A stretch of 36,407 nt of DNA from Fibrobacteria bacterium GUT31 (lineage in GTDB: Bacteria; Fibrobacterota; Fibrobacteria; Fibrobacterales; Fibrobacteraceae). Below the pieces are notes generated by a model. It worked only from the letters and a program-made list of their open reading frames with translations. It searched no databases and was not told the DNA's origin. Every line of letters starts with the position of its first letter. Within the stretch, counting starts at the first letter, position 1. The DNA lies in the NCBI GenBank assembly GCA_001462225.1, contig LIUH01000105.1:507-36913 (forward strand), written 5' to 3'. The position numbers and the translations under genes are program-made. Below are positions 1 to 8,073 of the stretch, one piece after another.

Positions 1-87
1 TTTACCATTCCGCGAAAGGAGATTCGCACAGCGCGGGTTCTTTGGACTATGGTAGGTGGTAAGATTGCGTATCGAGTTTTTTCTTGA
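1..87 (+). CDS. C-terminal end of an amidohydrolase (amidohydrolase family 3-like), partial
   Basis: Frame 1 is open from the left edge to a TGA at 85-87 and encodes 28 residues. The tail includes I-R-T-A-R-V-L-W-T-M-V-G-G-K-I-A-Y. A closing 'T-x-V-G-G-K-x-x-Y' strand is typical of the composite beta-sandwich that ends metal-dependent amidohydrolases of the YtcJ/amidohydro_3 type. The start and all metal ligands lie outside the window, so substrate and activity cannot be judged. The family call is inferred from a very short tail; it could be another amidohydrolase branch. The 86 bases between it and the nuclease hold no strong terminator. Confidence 0.6.
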   Translation, partial: FTIPRKEIRTARVLWTMVGGKIAYRVFS

Positions 88-157
88 TAACCCTCGAAAA
101 ACCGCGAGTAACTAACACCTTAGCTTTGCAAGAGCTCCTTAGAGACTTTCCGTATGT

Positions 158-163
158 TATACT
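158..163 (+). promoter_or_regulatory. Possible -10 element for the secreted nuclease, very close to the start codon
   Basis: TATACT at 158-163 is a good -10 hexamer, but no convincing -35 hexamer lies 16-18 bases upstream. The nuclease ATG is at 174, so transcription from this element would start at about 170 and leave almost no leader. No Shine-Dalgarno sequence is visible before the ATG. Either the mRNA is near-leaderless or the gene is read through from the amidohydrolase. Confidence 0.35.
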
Positions 164-173
164 GTAGTTAACC

Positions 174-827
174 ATGGCAAAAAAAATATGTTTAATACTG
201 CTATTTTTTCATTTTACATTTGCCTTTGCCTGCGATTTGCCGGGGCATTTTGATTTTGAAGTTTCAAACGGAGAGGAGAAACTCTACTCAGGCTGTTATG
301 ACGCGGTTAATTTGGGGCCTCATATAATAGAGTATATTTTAACAAAAGAACGGGCGGAAGCTACGGGGACAAGGCGTCCGTCCGCGAGGTTCACGCAGAA
401 CAGGGACGGAGGCGCGCTGCGGGATTTACTGGCTGAAAACGGCTATTCCCTTCCCCGTCACCGCGATTATACAAATTCAGGCTATGACAGGGGCCACATG
501 GCGCCTAACGCGGATTTTAACGACACTTATGGAAACGCGCTGATGACCTTTTTTATCGCCAATATCTGGCCGCAGACTCCAGATGTAAACAGAATCCAAT
601 GGCTCGAGACGGAAAATGAAACAAGAAGGCTGGCGTCACAGTATTCGTTTGTAATGGTCGTTATTATAGTAGACGAGTTCAGTGAAGAAAAAGTGGGAGA
701 TATTCAGGTTCCTTCTTGTTTCAAAAGAAGAGTCTACGACTTATATTCAGGCGAACTGATCTACGAAATTGACGTTTATCAATTTGAAGAAACCGTATCT
801 ACAGATGATGTTGATCTCTTAAATTAA
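174..827 (+). CDS. Secreted DNA/RNA non-specific endonuclease (EndA/NUC1 family)
   Basis: A 217-residue protein with a signal peptide (residues 1-19, ending A-F-A before Cys20, a signal peptidase I-like site rather than a clear lipobox). The family motif D-R-G-H at 105-108 supplies the general-base His108. The helix with Asn139 (metal ligand), Trp143 and Glu145 follows, in the order P-Q...N...W-x-E seen in the beta-beta-alpha-metal nucleases. These enzymes cut DNA and RNA without sequence preference using Mg2+. Export suggests scavenging of extracellular nucleic acid or defence; that role is inference. The product is short for the family but both motif blocks are present. Its stop overlaps the stop of the convergent DUF362 gene by four bases. 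The start is fixed by the signal peptide, as no other in-frame ATG lies nearby. Confidence 0.88.
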   Translation: MAKKICLILLFFHFTFAFACDLPGHFDFEVSNGEEKLYSGCYDAVNLGPHIIEYILTKERAEATGTRRPSARFTQNRDGGALRDLLAENGYSLPRHRDYTNSGYDRGHMAPNADFNDTYGNALMTFFIANIWPQTPDVNRIQWLETENETRRLASQYSFVMVVIIVDEFSEEKVGDIQVPSCFKRRVYDLYSGELIYEIDVYQFEETVSTDDVDLLN

Positions 828-1942
828 TTGAGGCTTTTCAAGAATTCAAGAACGTCTACGCCCGAAGGAGGACAGCCGGGGCAGAATTGCCTGAAACCGG
901 CGCAGCACTGCCCTGTCCCTAAATTTCCCTGTTTCCCCTTAAAACCCTGACCCACGCAGATTTTTTCTTTCAGACGGTCAAGTTTAGCGCGGTTCATTCT
1001 GGAAAGAGCGAAAACAAGTGACGCATAACAGGCGCTGCACGAGTTGTCTTCGGCAATGTAAGGCGCAAGCTGGCGAACCTTTCCGCCGGGCGCGGAAGCG
1101 GCGTTTATTTGAGCGCAGTTTTGAGCGTCCTCGCTGTTAGCATTCGCGCTGTTTAATTCCCGCACTTTGGCAGTACGGATATCCGCGTTTCCTATTCCAA
1201 GTTTTTCCGCAAGGCCGATATAGGGAATATCGTCAGTCGTATAACCCATTTGAGCGGAAGCCCATGCGTCGCAAAGCACCGGATCTCTTGCGGCAAAGAG
1301 ACGGCCTGAGTACAACGGATTTCCGCCTGACTCAAAATCAGGATCGCCGCATATACCGTCAACAATGATAAAATCATTGCGAGCCACTGTGTTAAGGTGG
1401 GCAATCGGTTTGTGCAGTCCCATTGTGTGATAACGGCTCTTTTCACGGTCGGGGATAATCCCCTTATTGTTTTTAAGGGCGCAGGTAAATTTGGTCTGGC
1501 AATGTCCCTTCATTACCGGAAGGTTGATCATAAAATCTACGGACAGAGCGCTTTCGCAAATTTCAAGTTTTATGCCCCTGCAATCACAGGCCCTCGTTTT
1601 GTCGCGCTTGGTGTCAATCAGCTGTACCCCTGTCTCATCGGCAAGCTTGCGGTAACCGCAAACCTTAAAAGCTTCCGCAGTAGAGCCGCCTGTCCATGAA
1701 CCTTCGAGAATTGCCAAATTATTGAAACCGTTTTTCTTAAGATAGGCGATAAGCCCCTCGGCGATTTCAGGATGGGTGGTTGCGCCGTCGGATGCGGGCT
1801 TGGCTGTCACAAGGTTTGGCTTTAGTCCTATGCGCTTGCCGCGATCTCCTATGAGAGCGGCAAGATCCGCCTCCTGTGCAAGACGAATAGTCATTGCCGC
1901 TATATCCTTTCCGTAGATTACATAAATTTCATTTTTTTCCAT
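824..1942 (-). CDS. DUF362 domain protein with C-terminal cysteine-rich segment
   Basis: A 372-residue protein without a signal peptide, so probably cytoplasmic. Residues from about 30 to 260 match the DUF362 pattern: a K-P-N-L-V strand, a later 'V-D-F-M-I-N-L-P-V-M-K-G-H' segment, the K-N-N-K-G block and a 'V-D-G-I-C-G' strand. The last 75 residues carry seven cysteines (S-C-S-A-C, I-C, Q-C-C, F-C-P-G-C), which suggests an iron-sulphur cluster or metal site. This arrangement is seen in some DUF362 proteins, whose biochemical role is unknown to me. It is the last gene of a minus-strand operon, starting three bases after the histidine kinase stop, so a signalling or redox link is plausible but unproven. 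The ribosome binding site is weak, consistent with coupling to the kinase. Confidence 0.8.
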   Translation of the reverse strand: MEKNEIYVIYGKDIAAMTIRLAQEADLAALIGDRGKRIGLKPNLVTAKPASDGATTHPEIAEGLIAYLKKNGFNNLAILEGSWTGGSTAEAFKVCGYRKLADETGVQLIDTKRDKTRACDCRGIKLEICESALSVDFMINLPVMKGHCQTKFTCALKNNKGIIPDREKSRYHTMGLHKPIAHLNTVARNDFIIVDGICGDPDFESGGNPLYSGRLFAARDPVLCDAWASAQMGYTTDDIPYIGLAEKLGIGNADIRTAKVRELNSANANSEDAQNCAQINAASAPGGKVRQLAPYIAEDNSCSACYASLVFALSRMNRAKLDRLKEKICVGQGFKGKQGNLGTGQCCAGFRQFCPGCPPSGVDVLEFLKSLN

Positions 1943-1945
1943 CTT

Positions 1946-4357
1946 TTAATTTCTACTTTTAACATAATCGTCGGCAAGATTGGCGGCATCGTCGAATTCG
2001 CTGTGCAGTAAATGTTCGGCAATTGAATTTATAAGGTCTCTGGTTTTGTGCGACCATGTTTTTTCCCTTAATTCGTTCAGTGTGTTTTTTGCGGTCTTTT
2101 TATCAAAAGATGCGCATGCTTCCTTAATAATTGTCAGTTTTTCGCTTAGAAAAACAAGAGATTCTTCCGTGTCTTCGCCGATTTCATTTTTCTCGTCCCT
2201 GAGTTTGATTTTGCTGATAATTTTGCGTAACTCATAAAGGAAATCTTGTGTTTCAGATAACATCACATTCATATTTTTTTCTCTGCCGGCCTGTTCCAGT
2301 CTTAGCGCGGCGGCGAAAAGTTCCCTTTCACCAATGTTGGCAAGGGCGCTTTTCATTGCGTGAACATTGATAACATACGACTGAATATCGCTTTCTGTTT
2401 TTAAATTGTTCTGTAATATAGTTTCCAAAACCGCGGCGACCTTTTCGGCATCTCGCGCAAATATTTCCGCCAGCTGCGAATCTAATTGCTGAGGTTCCCG
2501 GGCAGTTTCCTGCTTCATTTCGGCTTTTTTCTTCTGCGCCGCTTCTAATACTTCGATTGGTTGTTTGTCGCGGATTAACTTATTCAATGTAACATTCAAT
2601 TGGCGTATATCAACAGGCTTGGAAATAAAACCGTCAAATCCTTTTCTCAGGAACATTTCCGCCTGTCCGGCAAGTGCGTTAGCTGTCAAGGCAACTATAG
2701 GACGTGTATATCCCATTTCGCGAAGCAGTCTTGTTGTTTCAATACCGTCCATCTTTGGCATCATATGATCCATAAACACAATGTCGTAAACATTGCCATC
2801 ATTAATTTTATCAATTGCTTCAAATCCGCTTGTTACAAGATCAATATTCAAACCGTACGGAACCAAAAGCCCCTTGGCGACATAAAGATTCGTTTCAACA
2901 TCGTCAACGACAAGAACACGGCCGTAAGGCATGTATTCATGCGTAAATTTGGCTTTTTTTTGTTGTATAGCGTTACCCTGTTTAAATTGCTTCAGACTTT
3001 CCGCCAATTCCTTGCCTATTACTCCGCGAATGCCAACGCCATCCGTCCTTTGCGGTAAGCGTACTGTAACTGTTGTACCTTCGCCAATCGCGCTTTTTAC
3101 CGAGATTTTGCCGTACATTAAGTTAACCAAATTTCGTGTTATATTTATGCCAAGTCCGGTGCCTTCTGTGGTACGGTTAGCTTCAAAATTAGAAAGGGCA
3201 GACTCATCATCAAACAACCAGCTTACCTGTTTTGGTGTCATGCCCTGTCCCGTATCTTTTATCTGGAAAATGAGCGTTACAAGAACAACCCCGCCTCGTC
3301 CCACACATTCCGCATTAACTGATAGTAAAACCTGACCGCGAGTCGTAAATTTGAAAGCATTTGACAGCAGACTGTTTAATATTTCTTTAATTCGAAGTTC
3401 ATCGCCAATCAATGTCGAAGGAATGTTTTCATCTATTTCGATATTGAATTCAATCGGCCTGCCTTCATGACGAATAAAATTTAACTGTACAACGTCGTTA
3501 ATTAAACTTGCAACTTCATATTTAGCAGGTACCAGTTCCAGTTTTCCTTCCTCAATTTTAGAAAGATCCAATATGTCGTTGATAATGTTTAGGAGTATAT
3601 TACCGGAATTGTTTATCTTGATAAAAGCATCACATGTAGAAGGGGGATGAGAGGTATTTTGCATTTGAATTTCAGTCATGCCTAAAATTGCGTTTAAAGG
3701 AGTGCGTATTTCATGACTCATAACAGCAAGAAAATTGCTCTTCTGCTGAGTTTTTAGATCCGATTTCTTTTTCGCCAGAGCAGTGAAGTACAGCATTGTG
3801 CATAATGCTGATGAAAGTACAGCTCCAATTACGACAAGAAATACAATCATATTATTTATGTTTCTGTAGTATTCATGTACGGGTATTACAGCGCCCAGAA
3901 ACATATCGTATTTTATTTTTTTAATATATACGATAGAGTTGTTATAGGAATAATTTTTTACCCTTCGTTCGTAAATATCCTGCCCTATTTCTAATTCCGG
4001 CACGAGGCTTGCTATACTGCTGTTTATATTTTGTAATTGCTGGCCTATTAAATAAGGTTCGGGATGGGCTATTACTTCCAGTTTGTTATTAAGCAAAAAT
4101 CCGTAACTGTTAGCGGTGAGGTTTATTGTAATGCCGTTGTCATCCTTTAAGAAACTTTCATGCTCATTAAGATTGGAAATGATGTCGTTTTCGGCAAGGG
4201 CGAGCGCGTTCTCAACGTCCTTAATCAGATGCCTGCGTTCAATTCCGCTGACAAAGATAAAGCTTGAAATGCCCATTATGGCAAATGCCGCAATTATAAA
4301 AAACATCTGCGCGTATATGGAACTTGATGCCCGGCTCTTTTTAGAGATAGAACGCAT
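1946..4357 (-). CDS. Hybrid sensor histidine kinase (HisKA, HATPase, receiver, HPt)
   Basis: An 803-residue inner-membrane kinase. Membrane segments lie near residues 16-38 and 169-192 and enclose a periplasmic sensor of about 130 residues, probably Cache/PAS-like. The H-box phosphoacceptor is His215 (S-H-E-I-R-T-P-L), the N-box is Asn333, and the G boxes are D-T-G-Q-G near 368 and G-T-G-L-G near 399. A receiver follows with Asp485/Asp486, phosphoacceptor Asp530, Thr558 and Lys580. An HPt-like helix carries His666, and an 80-residue helical tail follows. All phosphorelay residues are present. A longer frame begins at a TTG at 4378, but the ATG at 4357 has a strong GGGAGGG five bases upstream and is preferred. 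It is transcribed after a single-domain response regulator, the likely partner. The ligand is unknown. Confidence 0.93.
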   Translation of the reverse strand: MRSISKKSRASSSIYAQMFFIIAAFAIMGISSFIFVSGIERRHLIKDVENALALAENDIISNLNEHESFLKDDNGITINLTANSYGFLLNNKLEVIAHPEPYLIGQQLQNINSSIASLVPELEIGQDIYERRVKNYSYNNSIVYIKKIKYDMFLGAVIPVHEYYRNINNMIVFLVVIGAVLSSALCTMLYFTALAKKKSDLKTQQKSNFLAVMSHEIRTPLNAILGMTEIQMQNTSHPPSTCDAFIKINNSGNILLNIINDILDLSKIEEGKLELVPAKYEVASLINDVVQLNFIRHEGRPIEFNIEIDENIPSTLIGDELRIKEILNSLLSNAFKFTTRGQVLLSVNAECVGRGGVVLVTLIFQIKDTGQGMTPKQVSWLFDDESALSNFEANRTTEGTGLGINITRNLVNLMYGKISVKSAIGEGTTVTVRLPQRTDGVGIRGVIGKELAESLKQFKQGNAIQQKKAKFTHEYMPYGRVLVVDDVETNLYVAKGLLVPYGLNIDLVTSGFEAIDKINDGNVYDIVFMDHMMPKMDGIETTRLLREMGYTRPIVALTANALAGQAEMFLRKGFDGFISKPVDIRQLNVTLNKLIRDKQPIEVLEAAQKKKAEMKQETAREPQQLDSQLAEIFARDAEKVAAVLETILQNNLKTESDIQSYVINVHAMKSALANIGERELFAAALRLEQAGREKNMNVMLSETQDFLYELRKIISKIKLRDEKNEIGEDTEESLVFLSEKLTIIKEACASFDKKTAKNTLNELREKTWSHKTRDLINSIAEHLLHSEFDDAANLADDYVKSRN

Positions 4358-4401
4358 TAACCCTCCCGGTTCGGCCAAAGGCGTATAAACCGTTCATTTT
4401 A

Positions 4402-4758
4402 TTAAATTTGCGATTTAATGCGATCAAGCAGCACGGATGAAGAAAACGGTTTTGTAATTAATCCGACTGCGCCAAGTTCTGAACTTCGTTTTTCGATAGA
4501 AGCATCGGTAGTACCTGTCAGGAAAATAACAGGTATGTCAGCCCATAAATTATTGGCTTTTAGATTTTCAAGCGCTTCAAAGCCGTTCATTACGGGCATC
4601 TCGATATCCAGTAATATTAAATCCGGCGTTATTTTTCCCAGAAGCGAAAACATCTTTTCTGCGGACGGTAAAGTCATTACACGATAATAATCTTCCAGTG
4701 CTTCTTCGGCAGTTGCCAGATTTGTATCGCTGTCGTCAACTATGAAAATCGTTTTCAA
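4402..4758 (-). CDS. Single-domain response regulator (CheY-like receiver)
   Basis: A 118-residue protein consisting only of a receiver domain. It has the acidic pair Asp8/Asp9, phosphoacceptor Asp51 (L-L-D-I-E-M-P), Thr81 and Lys103 (T-K-P-F), so it should accept phosphate from the hybrid kinase 44 bases downstream. There is no output domain; it may act by protein contact, as CheY does, or as an intermediate in a phosphorelay. The frame begins with TTG at 4758, preceded by a purine-rich AAAGAAA; no in-frame ATG upstream is available. It is the first gene of the regulator-kinase-DUF362 operon, and a promoter candidate lies 40-70 bases upstream. Confidence 0.9.
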   Translation of the reverse strand: MKTIFIVDDSDTNLATAEEALEDYYRVMTLPSAEKMFSLLGKITPDLILLDIEMPVMNGFEALENLKANNLWADIPVIFLTGTTDASIEKRSSELGAVGLITKPFSSSVLLDRIKSQI

Positions 4759-4798
4759 AATGTTTCTTTCACTCCGTGTCTTGTGTCTTTATATATAG

Positions 4799-4828
4799 AT
4801 TATTTCTATATAAACAGGGATTTGTCAA
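4799..4828 (-). promoter_or_regulatory. Promoter for the response regulator-kinase-DUF362 operon
   Basis: On the minus strand TTGACA (4828-4823) is followed after 18 bases by AATAAT (4804-4799). A second TTGACA lies 13 bases further upstream (4841-4836). The spacer and -10 region form an AT-rich imperfect inverted repeat at 4788-4814 (TTTATATA..TATATAAA arms), which could be an operator. This is the only clear promoter-like sequence between CorA and the operon. Confidence 0.5.
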
Positions 4829-4876
4829 TAAAAATTGTCAAAACACACCGGGAAAACCCTGTATTTTGGCGGTTTT

Positions 4877-6013
4877 TTAGAACCAGCGATGAATTTTAAA
4901 GATGATAATCATCATACCGGCGACAAGACCCATACAGCCCAAAGTAATAGGGTAACCAAGCCTGTGTCCCAATTCCGGCATAAATTCAAAATTCATTCCG
5001 TATATTCCCGCGATAAAAGTCAGCGGGATAAATATGGTTGATATAGTGGCCAATACTTTCATTACTTTGTTCATCTGATGCGACAAAACTGACAAGTTTA
5101 CGTCCATTATATTTGTCAGCCATTCGCGGTAATTTTCTATTATTGTTATAGCGTTGCTCAGGTGTTCGTTCAGGTCCTGTAAAAACGGTTTTAATTTATC
5201 GTTTTTAAAAAACATATTATGGTGATAAATCATTAACATATTGTTTTTTAACGGCAGAATGGCGCGTTTTATTTTTATAAGGTATCTTTTTGTATCCTGT
5301 ATTTGTTGAATAAATGTATTATCGCCTGTTTCTGTCGCGCGATCCTCAAAATTTTCGATTACTTCATCCAGATGCTCAAGAATAAGAGAATACTCATCAA
5401 CAACCGCGTCTATTATTGAATAGGCAAGGTAGTCCATCCCCATTTTTCGTATTTCTCCGATGTTTTCCAATATTCTTTTTCTGATACCGTCAAACAAATC
5501 CCCCGGTATTTCCTGAAAAGTAAAAAGAGTATTTTTCATTATAATTATACTAATCTGATCGATCACGAAATCGTCCAGTTCTTTGCGCATTTCCTTTTTG
5601 CCGCCGAAAAACGCGGAAAACTTACTCCTGTTTTCCTGTTCGTCGTTATTTTTGTTTTCGCGTTGTATGGTTTTAACCGATAAAAACCGGTATTCGTCGA
5701 ATATTTCTATTTTTGGCTGCTGTTCTGTGTGAAGAATATCCTCAATGCTTAAGTGGTGAATATTGTATAGTTCGCCCAAACGTTTAATCGAATCAATGTC
5801 TTTTAATCCGCTGATATTTATCCACGAGAATTTTTTACTGTTTTTATATAAAGCCAATTCATCTATATTTGAAAGCTTCTTTTCTTCGGCGGAAACGGAA
5901 TCATAAGTTATGATGGACAAATCCATTTCCACTGTAGGCCTGTCTCCCACATAAACCGGATCTTCGGGAAGCAAATTCACTTTTTTTACTTTGGCAAACG
6001 GTAAATTCATCAT
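4877..6013 (-). CDS. corA: CorA-family magnesium/cobalt transporter
   Basis: A 378-residue protein with a large cytoplasmic N-terminal domain and two C-terminal membrane helices. The signature G-M-N lies at residues 339-341, at the end of the first helix. The second helix ends in a basic/aromatic tail (K-I-H-R-W-F), matching the K-x-x-W-F ending of CorA. CorA forms a pentameric channel for Mg2+ and in some species Co2+ or Ni2+. The N-terminal 'W-I-N-I-S-G-L' strand and the long helices before the pore fit the family, and the length is normal. The start is the first of two adjacent ATGs, with GGAAG about eight bases upstream. It is probably a single-gene unit. Confidence 0.93.
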   Translation of the reverse strand: MMNLPFAKVKKVNLLPEDPVYVGDRPTVEMDLSIITYDSVSAEEKKLSNIDELALYKNSKKFSWINISGLKDIDSIKRLGELYNIHHLSIEDILHTEQQPKIEIFDEYRFLSVKTIQRENKNNDEQENRSKFSAFFGGKKEMRKELDDFVIDQISIIIMKNTLFTFQEIPGDLFDGIRKRILENIGEIRKMGMDYLAYSIIDAVVDEYSLILEHLDEVIENFEDRATETGDNTFIQQIQDTKRYLIKIKRAILPLKNNMLMIYHHNMFFKNDKLKPFLQDLNEHLSNAITIIENYREWLTNIMDVNLSVLSHQMNKVMKVLATISTIFIPLTFIAGIYGMNFEFMPELGHRLGYPITLGCMGLVAGMMIIIFKIHRWF

Positions 6014-6052
6014 TTGTTTTCTTCCGCTATTGGGTAAATTACCACCAATTAT

Positions 6053-6081
6053 ATTTTGGGAGAATATCGGATTATTGTCAA
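6053..6081 (-). promoter_or_regulatory. Possible promoter for corA
   Basis: On the minus strand TTGACA (6081-6076) is followed after 17 bases by CAAAAT (6058-6053). A perfect TATAAT lies at 6053-6048, but 22 bases from that -35. No Mg2+ riboswitch-like fold is recognisable in the short leader. Confidence 0.4.
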
Positions 6082-6120
6082 GACTTCCTTGTTATGTGGT
6101 CAGACAGAACAACTCTAATA

Positions 6121-7215
6121 TTATTCTTCTTCTATAAATCTCGGCTGTTTCGGATTGCAATGTACACCCAAAGGATCAACCAAACCTTCTTCATCGGGTA
6201 ATGTGAACAGCGGTGTAAGCAACAATAGTCGTTCATTTTTAATTTCTATTCTTATGCGGCCGTCAGGAAATGGTGAAATAGATTCAAACACCCTGTTCCC
6301 TGTTTGTTTTAAAAGATATGTTCCTCTACGCACTGCCCAATCGGGGATTTTTCTGTCGATTTCCATGTAATACACGCAGTCTGCCGGATCAACCAGACGG
6401 TATTCAGTTAAATAAGGTAAACTTCCCCAAATACCGACAATGGGGTAATCAGGATTTGCCTGTTGACCAACTCTTTTTTGACGCCCAAGATTCCAACCAT
6501 TTTGTTTCAATGACATCTGAGTAAAATTATTTTCAAATACCAGATCGCAGGCACCTGTTTCAAATGAAGAGCCAATAAAAAATAGGTTGTCTTTTTCTTC
6601 TGTCTGATAACTAAAAAAAAACGTTTCTTTTCTAAGCCGTGCTTGATATAAAATACTGTTTGACGGTATGTCGAATTTGTGAAAAAATACATGAGGGGCT
6701 TTTGGACCGATCCAGTCGATCTCGTCAGCCGATGGATCTACCATGCGTCTGCCATCTTGAAGAAACCAGTCAAAGTCTGTAAGCCAGTCGTGATTTTCCA
6801 GTTGCGGATTTTTGAATTTGCTGTCTACGGGCTTGTGAAACAAATAACCGCCGAAAACCCAGCCCGTTTCATTTCCGGTATCAACCATATACCAGTAATC
6901 ATGCAAACCGTCTATAGTTTCTTTTTCTTCGTTTCTTTCAAGTACTTTTAATTCTGTGTTTTGCGGAAGCAGCCTGACTATTGCGCCTGTAGTGCTGTAG
7001 GTTGAACGTAAATTTAAACCTTCAGGTGGGGCAACATAGACCCATTCCTCATAGGGAGAAGTTCTAAATGTAAAGGGGATTTTAAATGTTGGAGGGATTT
7101 TATCATCGGGATTTTCAGTTGTTGGTGTGTTTTCACTTTCGACCGCTTTTTTGTTTATGCAGCTAAGGCATAGGGCGGATAAAAAAAGAGCGAATAAAAT
7201 ATGTTTCCAGTTCAT
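6121..7215 (-). CDS. SH3-domain lipoprotein
   Basis: A 364-residue lipoprotein. The signal peptide ends at C-L-S-C with lipidated Cys19, a spirochaete-type lipobox. After a Pro/Thr-rich linker, residues 58-127 form a bacterial SH3 domain (L-N-L-R-S-T...G-x-I-V-x-L-L-P...D-Y-W-Y-M-V...G-W-V-F-G-G-Y-L). That domain is homologous to the one in the lipoprotein at 9106-10179: both share N-L-R, D-Y-W-Y and G-W-x-F-G-x-Y-L. The remaining ~230 residues are beta-rich and not recognised. Bacterial SH3 domains often bind peptidoglycan, so a periplasmic wall-associated role is likely but inferred. AAGGAG lies seven bases before the ATG. A 12-base-pair hairpin just upstream separates it from the preceding gene. 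Confidence 0.8.
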   Translation of the reverse strand: MNWKHILFALFLSALCLSCINKKAVESENTPTTENPDDKIPPTFKIPFTFRTSPYEEWVYVAPPEGLNLRSTYSTTGAIVRLLPQNTELKVLERNEEKETIDGLHDYWYMVDTGNETGWVFGGYLFHKPVDSKFKNPQLENHDWLTDFDWFLQDGRRMVDPSADEIDWIGPKAPHVFFHKFDIPSNSILYQARLRKETFFFSYQTEEKDNLFFIGSSFETGACDLVFENNFTQMSLKQNGWNLGRQKRVGQQANPDYPIVGIWGSLPYLTEYRLVDPADCVYYMEIDRKIPDWAVRRGTYLLKQTGNRVFESISPFPDGRIRIEIKNERLLLLTPLFTLPDEEGLVDPLGVHCNPKQPRFIEEE

Positions 7216-7241
7216 TTTTTACTCCTTAGCAATTTGATAAA

Positions 7242-7270
7242 CAATAGGGTAAGGGCTTCTTACCCTATTG
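7242..7270 (-). terminator. Perfect 12-bp hairpin between two lipoprotein genes
   Basis: CAATAGGGTAAG (7242-7253) pairs perfectly with 7259-7270 across a five-base loop. On the minus strand it lies 17 bases past the stop of the 7288-8052 gene and is followed by a weak, interrupted T run. It probably terminates or attenuates transcription, or protects the upstream mRNA end. Confidence 0.65.
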
Positions 7271-7287
7271 TAAATGCGTGCCTAAGT

Positions 7288-8052
7288 TCAGTCCATCCAG
7301 TCAGGAATATATCTCTTTATAAGTTCCGGATCCATAACAATATCAAGTCCTGAATGATCTTCCTGCGCCATTTCAGGAAAATATTGAAAATAACTGTAAT
7401 TCTTTCTCAGTTCTGGTATTACATCCATTGTATAGACATTCCGCACGTACAGGTTGTTGGTTCTGTTGGGTTCTTTTATGGTAACTCTTTTTAGAAGCTC
7501 TTCTGACAGAATAGCATCATTAGGAATAGGTCGTTTGGTAAAGCCTTCTTCGCCTATATTGTCAATGTTGACAAAATCAACCGTATAGGGCTGCTCAATG
7601 TAGAACACGTCCTTGTTGTAGGGATAATCCAGCGTACGGTTTTCGGTCATGATGGCATAGATAGTGATACGGACAATTCCGTCAACTATTTCCCATATTC
7701 CCAAGGCTTTGTTGAAGTATATTTCTTCTGCATTAATTACCCGGTAATTGTGAAATTTGAACTTAAAAAGAAAAAGTTTATTTGGGAAAAATGTATAATA
7801 ATTATAGGTATCTGTTGTAAAAGTAATATTTTCCCACGCACCAAGCAGTTTTGATTCATCTTCTGTCAATCCGTACTGTGCTTCAATGCCACTGAATTCA
7901 TCCCAAAAATATGTACATTTTGGAGTCAACTCGTTATTAAAAAAGTCTTTAAATTCGTCCTTTAGTTCGCCAAAGGTATATACTTTTGTTTCCTTTGAAT
8001 TACAGGCAAGACACAGCAATAAAAGAAATGAAATTAAAAAAAATTTTTTCAT
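7288..8052 (-). CDS. Lipoprotein of unknown function
   Basis: A 254-residue lipoprotein with a signal peptide ending C-L-A-C (Cys17). The mature part is rich in aromatic and beta-strand residues, with 'L-L-G-A-W-E-N-I-T-F' near residue 70, the kind of motif that opens a lipocalin-like barrel (G-x-W); this is only a resemblance. It ends I-P-D-W-M-D, and I-P-D-W also occurs in the neighbouring 6121-7215 protein. No enzymatic motif is visible. AGGAG lies seven bases before the ATG. It follows the 8074-9021 lipoprotein by 21 bases, so the two are co-transcribed. I do not recognise the family. Confidence 0.75.
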   Translation of the reverse strand: MKKFFLISFLLLLCLACNSKETKVYTFGELKDEFKDFFNNELTPKCTYFWDEFSGIEAQYGLTEDESKLLGAWENITFTTDTYNYYTFFPNKLFLFKFKFHNYRVINAEEIYFNKALGIWEIVDGIVRITIYAIMTENRTLDYPYNKDVFYIEQPYTVDFVNIDNIGEEGFTKRPIPNDAILSEELLKRVTIKEPNRTNNLYVRNVYTMDVIPELRKNYSYFQYFPEMAQEDHSGLDIVMDPELIKRYIPDWMD

Positions 8053-8073
8053 GGATAACTCCTTTTATCCTAT

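Noticed and set aside
88..157. Terminator between the amidohydrolase tail and the nuclease
   Set aside because: Only a four-pair CTCG/CGAG stem without a T run is present.
1397..1699. 100-residue plus-strand frame opposite the DUF362 gene
   Set aside because: Shadow of a well-supported family member, with no independent signals.
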